DNA from: Anthopleura xanthogrammica | Taxonomy: Eukaryota; Cnidaria; Anthozoa; Actiniaria; Actiniidae | DNA: 64,000 bases | NCBI GenBank assembly: GCA_964019055.1 | Contig: OZ025216.1 | Span: 6,935,840-6,999,839, forward strand | Direction of reading: 5' to 3' | Shown here: positions 47,048 through 58,563 of the stretch, in pieces | How the letters are laid out: the number at the start of each line of letters is the position of its first letter | How positions within the stretch are numbered: the first letter of the stretch is position 1 | The notes under the pieces: model-generated | Told to the model about the DNA's origin: nothing | Database searches by the model: none | What the model saw: the letters and a program-made list of their open reading frames with translations, nothing else | Program-made: the position numbers and the translations under genes

Positions 47048-50000
47048 GCGTTTAGCAGTGAAAACGTCGTGTTTTGACCAAGAGAAAATTCTCAGCAAAA
47101 TTCCAATTTGGTCAGCAAAAAACAGTTTTTTTGACCAAAAAGCACCTATTCTCAGCCAAAACCCCATTTTTTTTCGCCAAAAAGTCGTGTTTTTATCTCA
47201 AGAGGTATTTTCTGGAGCAAAAAGTGGGGGTTTCAGCCAACCGGTCACGCCGTCAGCGAAAAACCTGGTTTTGAGAGCCAAAATAGCCATTTTTCAGTTT
47301 TTGGGGCTAAAAAGGTTTTTTTCCCAGCAAAACAGTGTTTTGGACACCCAAAATGTGCTTTTGTCGGCCAAAGGGTGCGTTTAGCAGTGAAAACGTCGTG
47401 TTTTGACCAAGAGAAAATTCTCAGCAAAATTCCAATTTGGTCAGCAAAAAACAGTTTTTTTGACCAAAAAGCACCTATTCTCAGCCAAAACCCCATTTTT
47501 GTTCGCCAAAAAGTCGTGTTTTTATCTCAAGAGGTATTTTCAGGAGCAAAAAGTGGGGGTTTCAGCCAACCGGTCACGCCGTCAGCGAAAAACCTGGTTT
47601 TGAGAGCCAAAATAGCCATTTTTCAGTTTTTGGGGCTAAAAAGGTTTTTTTCCCAGCAAAACAGTGTTTTGGACACCCAAAATGTGCTTTTGTCGGCCAA
47701 AGGGTGCGTTTAGCAGTGAAAACGTCGTGTTTTGAGCAAGAGAAAATTCTCAGCAAAATTCCAATTTGGTCAGCAAAAAACAGTTTTTTTGACCAAAAAG
47801 CACCTATTCTCAGCCAAAACCCCATTTTTGTTCGCCAAAAAGTCGTGTTTTTATCTCAAGAGGTATTTTCAGGAGCAAAAAGTGGGGGTTTCAGCCAACC
47901 GGTCACGCCGTCAGCGAAAAACCTGGTTTTGAGAGCCAAAATAGCCATTTTTCAGTTTTTGGGGCTAAAAAGGTTTTTTCCCCAGCAAAACAGTGTTTTG
48001 GACACCGAAAATGTGCTTTTGTCGGCCAAAGGGTGCGTTTAGCAGTGAAAACGTCGTGTTTGGACCAAGAGAAAATTCTCAGCAAAATTCCAATTTGGTC
48101 AGCAAAAAACAGTTTTTTTGACCAAAAAGCACCTATTCTCAGCCAAAACCCCATTTTTGTTCGCCAAAAAGTCGTGTTTTTATCTCAAGAGGTATTTTCA
48201 GGAGCAGAAAGTGGGGGTTTCAGCCAACCGGTCACGCCGTCAGCGAAAAACCTGGTTTTGAGAGCCAAAATAGCCATTTTTCAGTTTTTGGGGCTAAAAA
48301 GCTTTTTTTCCCAGCAAAACAGTGTTTTGCACACCCAACATGTACTTTTCTCGGCCAAAGGGTGCGTTTAGCAGTGAAAACGTCGTGTTTTGACCAAGAG
48401 AAAATTCTCAGCAAAATTCCAATTTGGTCAGCAAAAAACAGTTTTTTTGACCAAAAAGCACCTATTCTCAGCCAAAACCCCATTTTTGTTCGCCAAAAAG
48501 TCGTGTTTTTATCTCAAGAGGTATTTTCAGGAGCAAAAAGTGGGGGTTTCAGCCAACCGGTCACGCCGTCAGCGAAAAACCTGGTTTTGAGAGCCAAAAT
48601 AGCCATTTTTCAGTTTTTGGGGCTAAAAAGGTTTTTTTCCCAGCAAAACAGTGTTTTGGACACCGAAAATGTGCTTTTGTCGGCCAAAGGGTGCGTTTAG
48701 CAGTGAAAACGTCGTGTTTTGACCGAGAGAAAATTCTCAGCAAAATTCCAATTTGGTCAGCAAAAAACAGTTTTTTTGACCAAAAAGCACCTATTCTCAG
48801 CCAAAACCCCATTTTTTTTCGCCAAAAAGTCGTGTTTTTATCTCAAGAGGTATTTTCAGGAGCAAAAAGTGGGGGTTTCAGCCAACCGGTCACGCCGTCA
48901 GCGAAAAACCTGGTTTTGAGAGCCAAAATAGCCATTTTTCAGTTTTTGGGGCTAAAAAGCTTTTTTTCCCAGCAAAACAGTGTTTTGGACACCCAAAATG
49001 TGCTTTTGTCGGCCAAATGGTGCGTTTAGCAGTGAAAACGTCGTGTTTGGACCAAGAGAAAATTCTCAGCAAAATTCCAATTTGGTCAGCAAAAAACAGT
49101 TTTTTTGACCAAAAAGCACCTATTCTCAGCCAAAACCCCATTTTTTTTCGCCAAAAAGTCGTGTTTTTATCTCAAGAGGTATTTTCAGGAGCAAAAAGTG
49201 GGGGTTTCAGCCAACCGGTCACGCCGTCAGCGAAAAACCTGGTTTTGAGAGCCAAAATAGCCATTTTTCAGTTTTTGGGGCTAAAAAGGTTTTTTTCCCA
49301 GCAAAACAGTGTTTTGGACACCCAAAATGTACTTTTCTCGGCCAAAGGGTGCGTTTAGCAGTGAAAACGTCGTGTTTTGACCAAGAGAAAATTCTCAGCA
49401 AAATTCCAATTTGGTCAGCAAAAAACAGTTTTTTTGACCAAAAAGCACCTATTCTCAGCCAAAACCCCATTTTTTTTCGCCAAAAAGTCGTGTTTTTATC
49501 TGAAGAGGTATTTTCAGGAGCAAAAAGTGGGGGTTTCAGCCAACCGGTCACGCCGTCAGCGAAAAACCTGGTTTTGAGAGCCAAAATAGCCATTTTTCAG
49601 TTTTTGGGGCTAAAAAGCTTTTTTTCCCAGCAAAACAGTGTTTTGGACACCCAAAATGTGCTTTTGTCGGCCAAAGGGTGCGTTTAGCAGTGAAAACGTC
49701 GTGTTTTGACCAAGAGAAAATTCTCAGCAAAATTCCAATTTGGTCAGCAAAAAACAGTTGTTTTGACCAAAAAGCACCTATTCTCAGCCAAAACCCCATT
49801 TTTTTTCGCCAAAAAGTCGTGTTTTTATCTCAACAGGTATTTTCAGGAGCAAAAAGTGGGGGTTTCAGCCAACCGGTCACGCCGTCAGCGAAAAACCTGG
49901 TTTTGAGAGCCAAAATAGCCATTTTTCAGTTTTTGGGGCTAAAAAGCTTTTTTCCCCAGCAAAACAGTGTTTTGGACACCCAAAATGTGCTTTTGTCGGC

Positions 50001-52968
50001 CAAAGGGTGCGTTTAGCAGTGAAAACGTCGTGTTTGGACCAAGAGAAAATTCTCAGCAAAATTCCAATTTGGTCAGCAAAAAACAGTTTTTTTGACCAAA
50101 AAGCACCTATTCTCAGCCAAAACCCCATTTTTGTTCGCCAAAAAGTCGTGTTTTTATCTCAAGAGGTATTTTCAGGAGCAAAAAGTGGGGGTTTCAGCCA
50201 ACTGGTCACGCCGTCAGCGAAAAACCTGGTTTTGAGAGCCAAAATAGCCATTTTTCAGTTTTTGGGGCTAAAAAGGTTTTTTTCCCAGCAAAACAGTGTT
50301 TTGGACACCCAAAATGTGCTTTTGTCGGCCAAAGGGTGCGTTTAGCAGTGAAAACGTCGTGTTTTGAGCAAGAGAAAATTCTCAGCAAAATTCCAATTTG
50401 GTCAGCAAAAAACAGTTTTTTTGACCAAAAAGCACCTATTCTCAGCCAAAACCCCATTTTTGTTCGCCAAAAAGTCGTGTTTTTATCTCAAGAGGTATTT
50501 TCAGGAGCAAAAAGTGGGGGTTTCAGCCAACCGGTCACGCCGTCAGCGAAAAACCTGGTTTTGAGAGCCAAAATAGCCATTTTTCAGTTTTTGGGGCTAA
50601 AAAGGTTTTTTTCCCAGCAAAACAGTGTTTTGGACACCGAAAATGTGCTTTTGTCGGCCAAAGGGTGCGTTTAGCAGTGAAAACGTCGTGTTTTGACCAA
50701 GAGAAAATTCTCAGCAAAATTCCAATTTGGTCAGCAAAAAACAGTTTTTTTGACCAAAAAGCACCTATTCTCAGCCAAAACCCCATTTTTTTTCGCCAAA
50801 GAGTCGTGTTTTTATCTCAAGAGGTATTTTCAGGAGCAAAAAGTGGGGGTTTCAGCCAACCGGTCACGCCGTCAGCGAAAAACCTGGTTTTGAGAGCCAA
50901 AATAGCCATTTTTCAGTTTTTGGGGCTAAAAAGGTTTTTTTCCCAGCAAAACAGAGTTTTGGACACCGAAAATGTGCTTTTCTCGGCCAAAGGGTGCGTT
51001 TAGCAGTGAAAACGTCGTGTTTTGACCAAGAGAAAATTCTCAGCAAAATTCCAATTTGGTCAGCAAAAAACAGTTTTTTTGACCAAAAAGCACCTATTCT
51101 TCGCCAAAACCCCATTTTTTTCGCCAAAGAGTCGTGTTTTTATCTCAAGAGGTATTTTCAGGAGCAAAAAGTGGGGGTTTCAGCCAACCGGTCACGCCGT
51201 CAGCGAAAAACCTGGTTTTGAGAGCCAAAATAGCCATTTTTCAGTTTTTGGGGCTAAAAAGGTTTTTTTCCCAGCAAAACAGTGTTTTGGACACCCAAAA
51301 TGTGCTTTTGTCGGCCAAAGGGTGCGTTTAGCAGTGAAAACGTCGTGTTTTGACCAAGAGAAAATTCTCAGCAAAATTCCAATTTGGTCAGCAAAAAACA
51401 GTTGTTTTGACCAAAAAGCACCTATTCTCAGCCAAAACCCCATTTTTTTTCGCCAAAAAGTCGTGTTTTTATCTCAACAGGTATTTTCAGGAGCAAAAAG
51501 TGGGGGTTTCAGCCAACCGGTCACGCCGTCAGCGAAAAACCTGGTTTTGAGAGCCAAAATAGCCATTTTTCAGTTTTTGGGGCTAAAAAGCTTTTTTCCC
51601 CAGCAAAACAGTGTTTTGGACACCCAAAATGTGCTTTTGTCGGCCAAAGGGTGCGTTTAGCAGTGAAAACGTCGTGTTTGGACCAAGAGAAAATTCTCAG
51701 CAAAATTCCAATTTGGTCAGCAAAAAACAGTTTTTTTGACCAAAAAGCACCTATTCTCAGCCAAAACCCCATTTTTGTTCGCCAAAAAGTCGTGTTTTTA
51801 TCTCAAGAGGTATTTTCAGGAGCAAAAAGTGGGGGTTTCAGCCAACCGGTCACGCCGTCAGCGAAAAACCTGGTTTTGAGAGCCAAAATAGCCATTTTTC
51901 AGTTTTTGGGGCTAAAAAGGTTTTTTTCCCAGCAAAACAGTGTTTTGGACACCCAAAATGTGCTTTTGTCGGCCAAAGGGTGCGTTTAGCAGTGAAAACG
52001 TCGTGTTTTGAGCAAGAGAAAATTCTCAGCAAAATTCCAATTTGGTCAGCAAAAAACAGTTTTTTTGACCAAAAAGCACCTATTCTCAGCCAAAACCCCA
52101 TTTTTGTTCGCCAAAAAGTCGTGTTTTTATCTCAAGAGGTATTTTCAGGAGCAAAAAGTGGGGGTTTCAGCCAACCGGTCACGCCGTCAGCGAAAAACCT
52201 GGTTTTGAGAGCCAAAATAGCCATTTTTCAGTTTTTGGGGCTAAAAAGGTTTTTTTCCCAGCAAAACAGTGTTTTGGACACCGAAAATGTGCTTTTGTCG
52301 GCCAAAGGGTGCGTTTAGCAGTGAAAACGTCGTGTTTTGACCAAGAGAAAATTCTCAGCAAAATTCCAATTTGGTCAGCAAAAAACAGTTTTTTTGACCA
52401 AAAAGCACCTATTCTCAGCCAAAACCCCATTTTTTTTCGCCAAAAAGTCGTGTTTTTATCTCAACAGGTATTTTCAGGAGCAAAAAGTGGGGGTTTCAGC
52501 CAACCGGTCACGCCGTCAGCGAAAAACCTGGTTTTGAGAGCCAAAATAGCCATTTTTCAGTTTTTGGGGCTAAAAAGCTTTTTTCCCCAGCAAAACAGTG
52601 TTTTGGACACCCAAAATGTGCTTTTGTCGGCCAAAGGGTGCGTTTAGCAGTGAAAACGTCGTGTTTGGACCAAGAGAAAATTCTCAGCAAAATTCCAATT
52701 TGGTCAGCAAAAAACAGTTTTTTTGACCAAAAAGCACCTATTCTCAGCCAAAACCCCATTTTTTTTCGCCAAAAAGTCGTGTTTTTATCTCAAGAGGTAT
52801 TTTCAGGAGCAAAAAGTGGGGGTTTCAGCCAACCGGTCACGCCGTCAGCGAAAAACCTGGTTTTGAGAGCCAAAATAGCCATTTTTCAGTTTTTGGGGCT
52901 AAAAAGGTTTTTTTCCCAGCAAAACAGTGTTTTGGACACCCAAAATGTACTTTCTTCGGCCAAAGGGT
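47048..52968. repeat. Divergent monomer subfamily, block D2
   Basis: Eighteen copies with the same diagnostic changes as the earlier divergent block (14484-17443), in varying combinations. HindIII sites from AAAAAGCTTT lie at 48299-48304, 48957-48962, 49615-49620, 49944-49949, 51588-51593 and 52575-52580. The segment 47706-50008 aligns with 14484-16786 at a constant offset of 33,222 bp through shared private changes (TTTTGAGCAAG, CCCAACATGTAC, CCAAATGGTG, CAGTTGTTTTG). Beyond those, the two blocks differ at several sites, so they have diverged or exchanged since. Confidence 0.85.
49680..52639. repeat. Five-copy then three-copy repeat inside D2
   Basis: The ordered series starting at 49680 (CAGTTGTTTTG, CTCAACAGG, AAGCTTTTTTCCCC), 50009 (CATTTTTGTTCG) and 50338 (TTTTGAGCAAG) recurs at 51324, 51653 and 51982, an offset of 1,644 bp (five copies). 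The CTCAACAGG plus AAGCTTTTTTCCCC copy recurs again at 52311, 987 bp (three copies) later. The copies at 50667 and 50996 share GCCAAAGAGTCG, and the latter has TTCTTCGCCAAAACC and is 328 bp. Confidence 0.8.
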
Positions 52969-55900
52969 GCGTTTAGCAGTGAAAACGTCGTGTTTGGACC
53001 AAGAGAAAATTCTCAGCAAAATTCCAATTTGGTCAGCAAAAAACAGTTTTTTTGACCAAAAAGCACCTATTCTCAGCCAAAACCCCATTTTTTTTCGCCA
53101 AAAAGTCGTGTTTTTATCTCAAGAGGGATTTTCAGGAGCAAAAAGTGGGGGTTTCAGCCAACCGGTCACGCCGTCAGCGAAAAACCTGGTTTTGAGAGCC
53201 AAAATAGCCATTTTTCAGTTTTTGGGGCTAAAAAGGTTTTTTTCCCAGCAAAACAGTGTTTTGGACACCGAAAATGTGCTTTTCTCGGCCAAAGGGTGCG
53301 TTTAGCAGTGAAAACATCGTGTTTGGACCAAGAGAAAATTCTCAGCAAAATTCCAATTTGGTCAGCAAAAAACAGTTTTTTTGACCAAAAAGCACCTATT
53401 CTCAGCCAAAACCCCATTTTTTTTCGCCAAAAAGTCGTGTTTTTATCTCAAGAGGTATTTTCAGGAGCAAAAAGTGGGGGTTTCAGCCAACCGGTCACGC
53501 CGTCAGCGAAAAACCTGGTTTTGAGAGCCAAAATAGCCATTTTTCAGTTTTTGGGGCTAAAAAGGTTTTTTTCCCAGCAAAACAGTGTTTTGGACACCGA
53601 AAATGTGCTTTTCTCGGCCAAAGGGTGCGTTTAGCAGTGAAAACGTCGTGTTTGGACCAAGAGAAAATTCTCAGCAAAATTCCAATTTGGTCAGCAAAAA
53701 ACAGTTTTTTTGACCAAAAAGCACCTATTCTCAGCCAAAACCCCATTTTTTTTTCGCCAAAAAGTCGTGTTTTTATCTCAGGAGGTATTTTCAGGAGCAA
53801 AAAGTGGGGGTTTCAGCCAACCGGTCACGCCGTCAGCGAAAAACCTGGTTTTGAGAGCCAAAATAGCCATTTTTCAGTTTTTGGGGCTAAAAAGGTTTTT
53901 TTCCCAGCAAAACAGTGTTTTGGACACCGAAAATGTGCTTTTCTCGGCCAAAGGGTGCGTTTAGCAGTGAAAACGTCGTGTTTGGACCAAGAGAAAATTC
54001 TCAGCAAAATTCCAATTTGGTCAGCAAAAAACAGTTTTTTTGACCAAAAAGCACCTATTCTCAGCCAAAACCCCATTTTTTTTCGCCAAAAAGTCGTGTT
54101 TTTATCTCAAGAGGTATTTTCAGGAGCAAAAAGTGGGGGTTTCAGCCAACCGGTCACGCCGTCAGCGAAAAACCTGGTTTTGAGAGCCAAAATAGCCATT
54201 TTTCAGTTTTTGGGGCTAAAAAGGTTTTTTTCCCAGCAAAACAGTGTTTTGGACACCGAAAATGTGCTTTTCTCGGCCAAAGGGTGCGTTTAGCAGTGAA
54301 AACGTCGTGTTTGGACCAAGAGAAAATTCTCAGCAAAATTCCAATTTGGTCAGCAAAAAACAGTTTTTTTGACCAAAAAGCACCTATTCTCAGCCAAAAC
54401 CCCATTTTTTTTCGCCAAAAAGTCGTGTTTTTATCTCAAGAGGTATTTTCAGGAGCAAAAAGTGGGGGTTTCAGCCAACCGGTCACGCCGTCAGCGAAAA
54501 ACCTGGTTTTGAGAGCCAAAATAGCCATTTTTCAGTTTTTGGGGCTAAAAAGGTTTTTTCCCCAGCAAAACAGTGTTTTGGACACCGAAAATGTGCTTTT
54601 CTCGGCCAAAGGGTGCGTTTAGCAGTGAAAACGTCGTGTTTGGACCAAGAGAAAATTCTCAGCAAAATTCCAATTTGGTCAGCAAAAAACAGTTTTTTTG
54701 ACCAAAAAGCACCTATTCTCAGCCAAAAGCCCATTTTTTTTCGCCAAAAAGTCGTGTTTTTATCTGAAGAGGTATTTTCAGGAGCAAAAAGTGGGGGTTT
54801 CAGCCAACCGGTAATGCCGTCAGCGAAAAACCTGGTTTTGAGAGCCAAAATAGCCATTTTTCAGTTTTTGGGGCTAAAAAGGTTTTTTTCCCAGCAAAAC
54901 AGTGTTTTGGACACCGAAAATGTGCTTTTCTCGGCCAAAGGGTGCGTTTAGCAGTGAAAACGTCGTGTTTGGACCAAGAGAAAATTCTCAGCAAAATTCC
55001 AATTTGGTCAGCAAAAAACAGTTTTTTTGACCAAAAAGCACCTATTCTCAGCCAAAACCCCATTTTTTTTCGCCAAAAAGTCGTGTTTTTATCTCAAGAG
55101 GTATTTTCAGGAGCAAAAAGTGGGGGTTTCAGCCAACCGGTCACGCCGTCAGCGAAAAACCTGGTTTTGAGAGCCAAAATAGCCATTTTTCAGTTTTTGG
55201 GGCTAAAAAGGTTTTTTTCCCAGCAAAACAGTGTTTTGGACACCGAAAATGTGCTTTTCTCGGCCAAAGGGTGCGTTTAGCAGTGAAAACGTCGTGTTTG
55301 GACCAAGAGAAAATTCTCAGCAAAATTCCAATTTGGTCAGCAAAAAACAGTTTTTTTGACCAAAAAGCACCTATTCTCAGCCAAAACCCCATTTTTTTTC
55401 GCCAAAAAGTCGTGTTTTTATCTCAAGAGGGATTTTCAGGAGCAAAAAGTGGGGGTTTCAGCCAACCGGTCACGCCGTCAGCGAAAAACCTGGTTTTGAG
55501 AGCCAAAATAGCCATTTTTCAGTTTTTGGGGCTAAAAAGGTTTTTTTCCCAGCAAAACAGTGTTTTGGACACCGAAAATGTGCTTTTCTCGGCCAAAGGG
55601 TGCGTTTAGCAGTGAAAACATCGTGTTTGGACCAAGAGAAAATTCTCAGCAAAATTCCAATTTGGTCAGCAAAAAACAGTTTTTTTGACCAAAAAGCACC
55701 TATTCTCAGCCAAAACCCCATTTTTTTTCGCCAAAAAGTCGTGTTTTTATCTCAAGAGGTATTTTCAGGAGCAAAAAGTGGGGGTTTCAGCCAACCGGTC
55801 ACGCCGTCAGCGAAAAACCTGGTTTTGAGAGCCAAAATAGCCATTTTTCAGTTTTTGGGGCTAAAAAGGTTTTTTTCCCAGCAAAACAGTGTTTTGGACA

Positions 55901-58563
55901 CCGAAAATGTGCTTTTCTCGGCCAAAGGGTGCGTTTAGCAGTGAAAACGTCGTGTTTGGACCAAGAGAAAATTCTCAGCAAAATTCCAATTTGGTCAGCA
56001 AAAAACAGTTTTTTTGACCAAAAAGCACCTATTCTCAGCCAAAACCCCATTTTTTTTCGCCAAAAAGTCGTGTTTTTATCTCAAGAGGTATTTTCAGGAG
56101 CAAAAAGTGGGGGTTTCAGCCAACCGGTCACGCCGTCAGCGAAAAACCTGGTTTTGAGAGCCAAAATAGCCATTTTTCAGTTTTTGGGGCTAAAAAGGTT
56201 TTTTTCCCAGCAAAACAGTGTTTTGGACACCGAAAATGTGCTTTTCTCGGCCAAAGGGTGCGTTTAGCAGTGAAAACGTCGTGTTTGGACCAAGAGAAAA
56301 TTCTCAGCAAAATTCCAATTTGGTCAGCAAAAAACAGTTTTTTTGACCAAAAAGCACCTATTCTCAGCCAAAACCCCATTTTTTTTCGCCAAAAAGTCGT
56401 GTTTTTATCTCAAGAGGTATTTTCAGGAGCAAAAAGTGGGGGTTTCAGCCAACCGGTCACGCCGTCAGCGAAAAACCTGGTTTTGAGAGCCAAAATAGCC
56501 ATTTTTCAGTTTTTGGGGCTAAAAAGGTTTTTTTCCCAGCAAAACAGTGTTTTGGACACCGAAAATGTGCTTTTCTCGGCCAAAGGGTGCGTTTAGCAGT
56601 GAAAACGTCGTGTTTGGACCAAGAGAAAATTCTCAGCAAAATTCCAATTTGGTCAGCAAAAAACAGTTTTTTTGACCAAAAAGCACCTATTCTCAGCCAA
56701 AACCCCATTTTTTTTTCGCCAAAAAGTCGTGTTTTTATCTCAGGAGGTATTTTCAGGAGCAAAAAGTGGGGGTTTCAGCCAACCGGTCACGCCGTCAGCG
56801 AAAAACCTGGTTTTGAGAGCCAAAATAGCCATTTTTCAGTTTTTGGGGCTAAAAAGGTTTTTTTCCCAGCAAAACAGTGTTTTGGACACCGAAAATGTGC
56901 TTTTCTCGGCCAAAGGGTGCGTTTAGCAGTGAAAACGTCGTGTTTGGACCAAGAGAAAATTCTCAGCAAAATTCCAATTTGGTCAGCAAAAAACAGTTTT
57001 TTTGACCAAAAAGCACCTATTCTCAGCCAAAACCCCATTTTTTTTCGCCAAAAAGTCGTGTTTTTATCTCAAGAGGTATTTTCAGGAGCAAAAAGTGGGG
57101 GTTTCAGCCAACCGGTCACGCCGTCAGCGAAAAACCTGGTTTTGAGAGCCAAAATAGCCATTTTTCAGTTTTTGGGGCTAAAAAGGTTTTTTTCCCAGCA
57201 AAACAGTGTTTTGGACACCGAAAATGTGCTTTTCTCGGCCAAAGGGTGCGTTTAGCAGTGAAAACGTCGTGTTTGGACCAAGAGAAAATTCTCAGCAAAA
57301 TTCCAATTTGGTCAGCAAAAAACAGTTTTTTTGACCAAAAAGCACCTATTCTCAGCCAAAAGCCCATTTTTTTTCGCCAAAAAGTCGTGTTCTTATCTGA
57401 AGAGGTATTTTCAGGAGCAAAAAGTGGGGGTTTCAGCCAACCGGTCATGCCGTCAGCGAAAAACCTGGTTTTGAGAGCCAAAATAGCCATTTTTCAGTTT
57501 TTGGGGCTAAAAAGGTTTTTTTCCCAGCAAAACAGTGTTTTGGACACCGAAAATGTGCTTTTCTCGGCCAAAGGGTGCGTTTAGCAGTGAAAACGTCGTG
57601 TTTGGACCAAGAGAAAATTCTCAGCAAAATTCCAATTTGGTCAGCAAAAAACAGTTTTTTTGACCAAAAAGCACCTATTCTCAGCCAAAACCCCATTTTT
57701 GTTCGCCAAAAAGTCGTGTTTTTATCTCAAGAGGTATTTTCAGGAGCAAAAAGTGGGGGTTTCAGCCAACCGGTCACGCCGTCAGCGAAAAACCTGGTTT
57801 TGAGAGCCAAAATAGCCATTTTTCAGTTTTTGGGGCTAAAAAGGTTTTTTTCCCAGCAAAACAGTGTTTTGGACACCGAAAATGTGCTTTTCTCGGCCAA
57901 AGGGTGCGTTTAGCAGTGAAAACGTCGTGTTTGGACCAAGAGAAAATTCTCAGCAAAATTCCAATTTGGTCAGCAAAAAACAGTTTTTTTGACCAAAAAG
58001 CACCTATTCTCAGCCAAAACCCCATTTTTTTTCGCCAAAAAGTCGTGTTTTTATCTCAAGAGGTATTTTCAGGAGCAAAAAGTGGGGGTTTCAGCCAACC
58101 GGTCACGCCGTCAGCGAAAAACCTGGTTTTGAGAGCCAAAATAGCCATTTTTCAGTTTTTGGGGCTAAAAAGGTTTTTTCCCCAGCAAAACAGTGTTCTG
58201 GACACCGAAAATGTGCTTTTCTCGGCCAAAGGGTGCGTTTAGCAGTGAAAACGTCGTGTTTGGACCAAGAGAAAATTCTCAGCAAAATTCCAATTTGGTC
58301 AGCAAAAAACAGTTTTTTTGACCAAAAAGCACCTATTCTCAGCCAAAACCCCATTTTTTTTCGCCAAAAAGTCGTGTTTTTATCTCAAGAGGTATTTTCA
58401 GGAGCAAAAAGTGGGGGTTTCAGCCAACCGGTCACGCCGTCAGCGAAAAACCTGGTTTTGAGAGCCAAAATAGCCATTTTTCAGTTTTTGGGGCTAAAAA
58501 GGTTTTTTTCCCAGCAAAACAGTGTTTTGGACACCGAAAATGTGCTTTTCTCGGCCAAAGGGT
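52969..58563. repeat. Seven- and nine-copy spaced duplication
   Basis: A copy with GAGGGATT (52969) followed by one with AAAACATCG (53316) recurs at 55273 and 55620, 2,304 bp later. The next marked copy, with a nine-T run and CTCAGGAGG (53627), recurs at 56589, 2,962 bp later; two consensus copies were gained in between. Copies with AGCCC plus CTGAAGAGG follow each (54615 and 57248), the first with GGTAATGCC and the second with GGTCATGCC. Four-C TTTTTTCCCC copies lie at 54286 and 57906. Confidence 0.75.
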
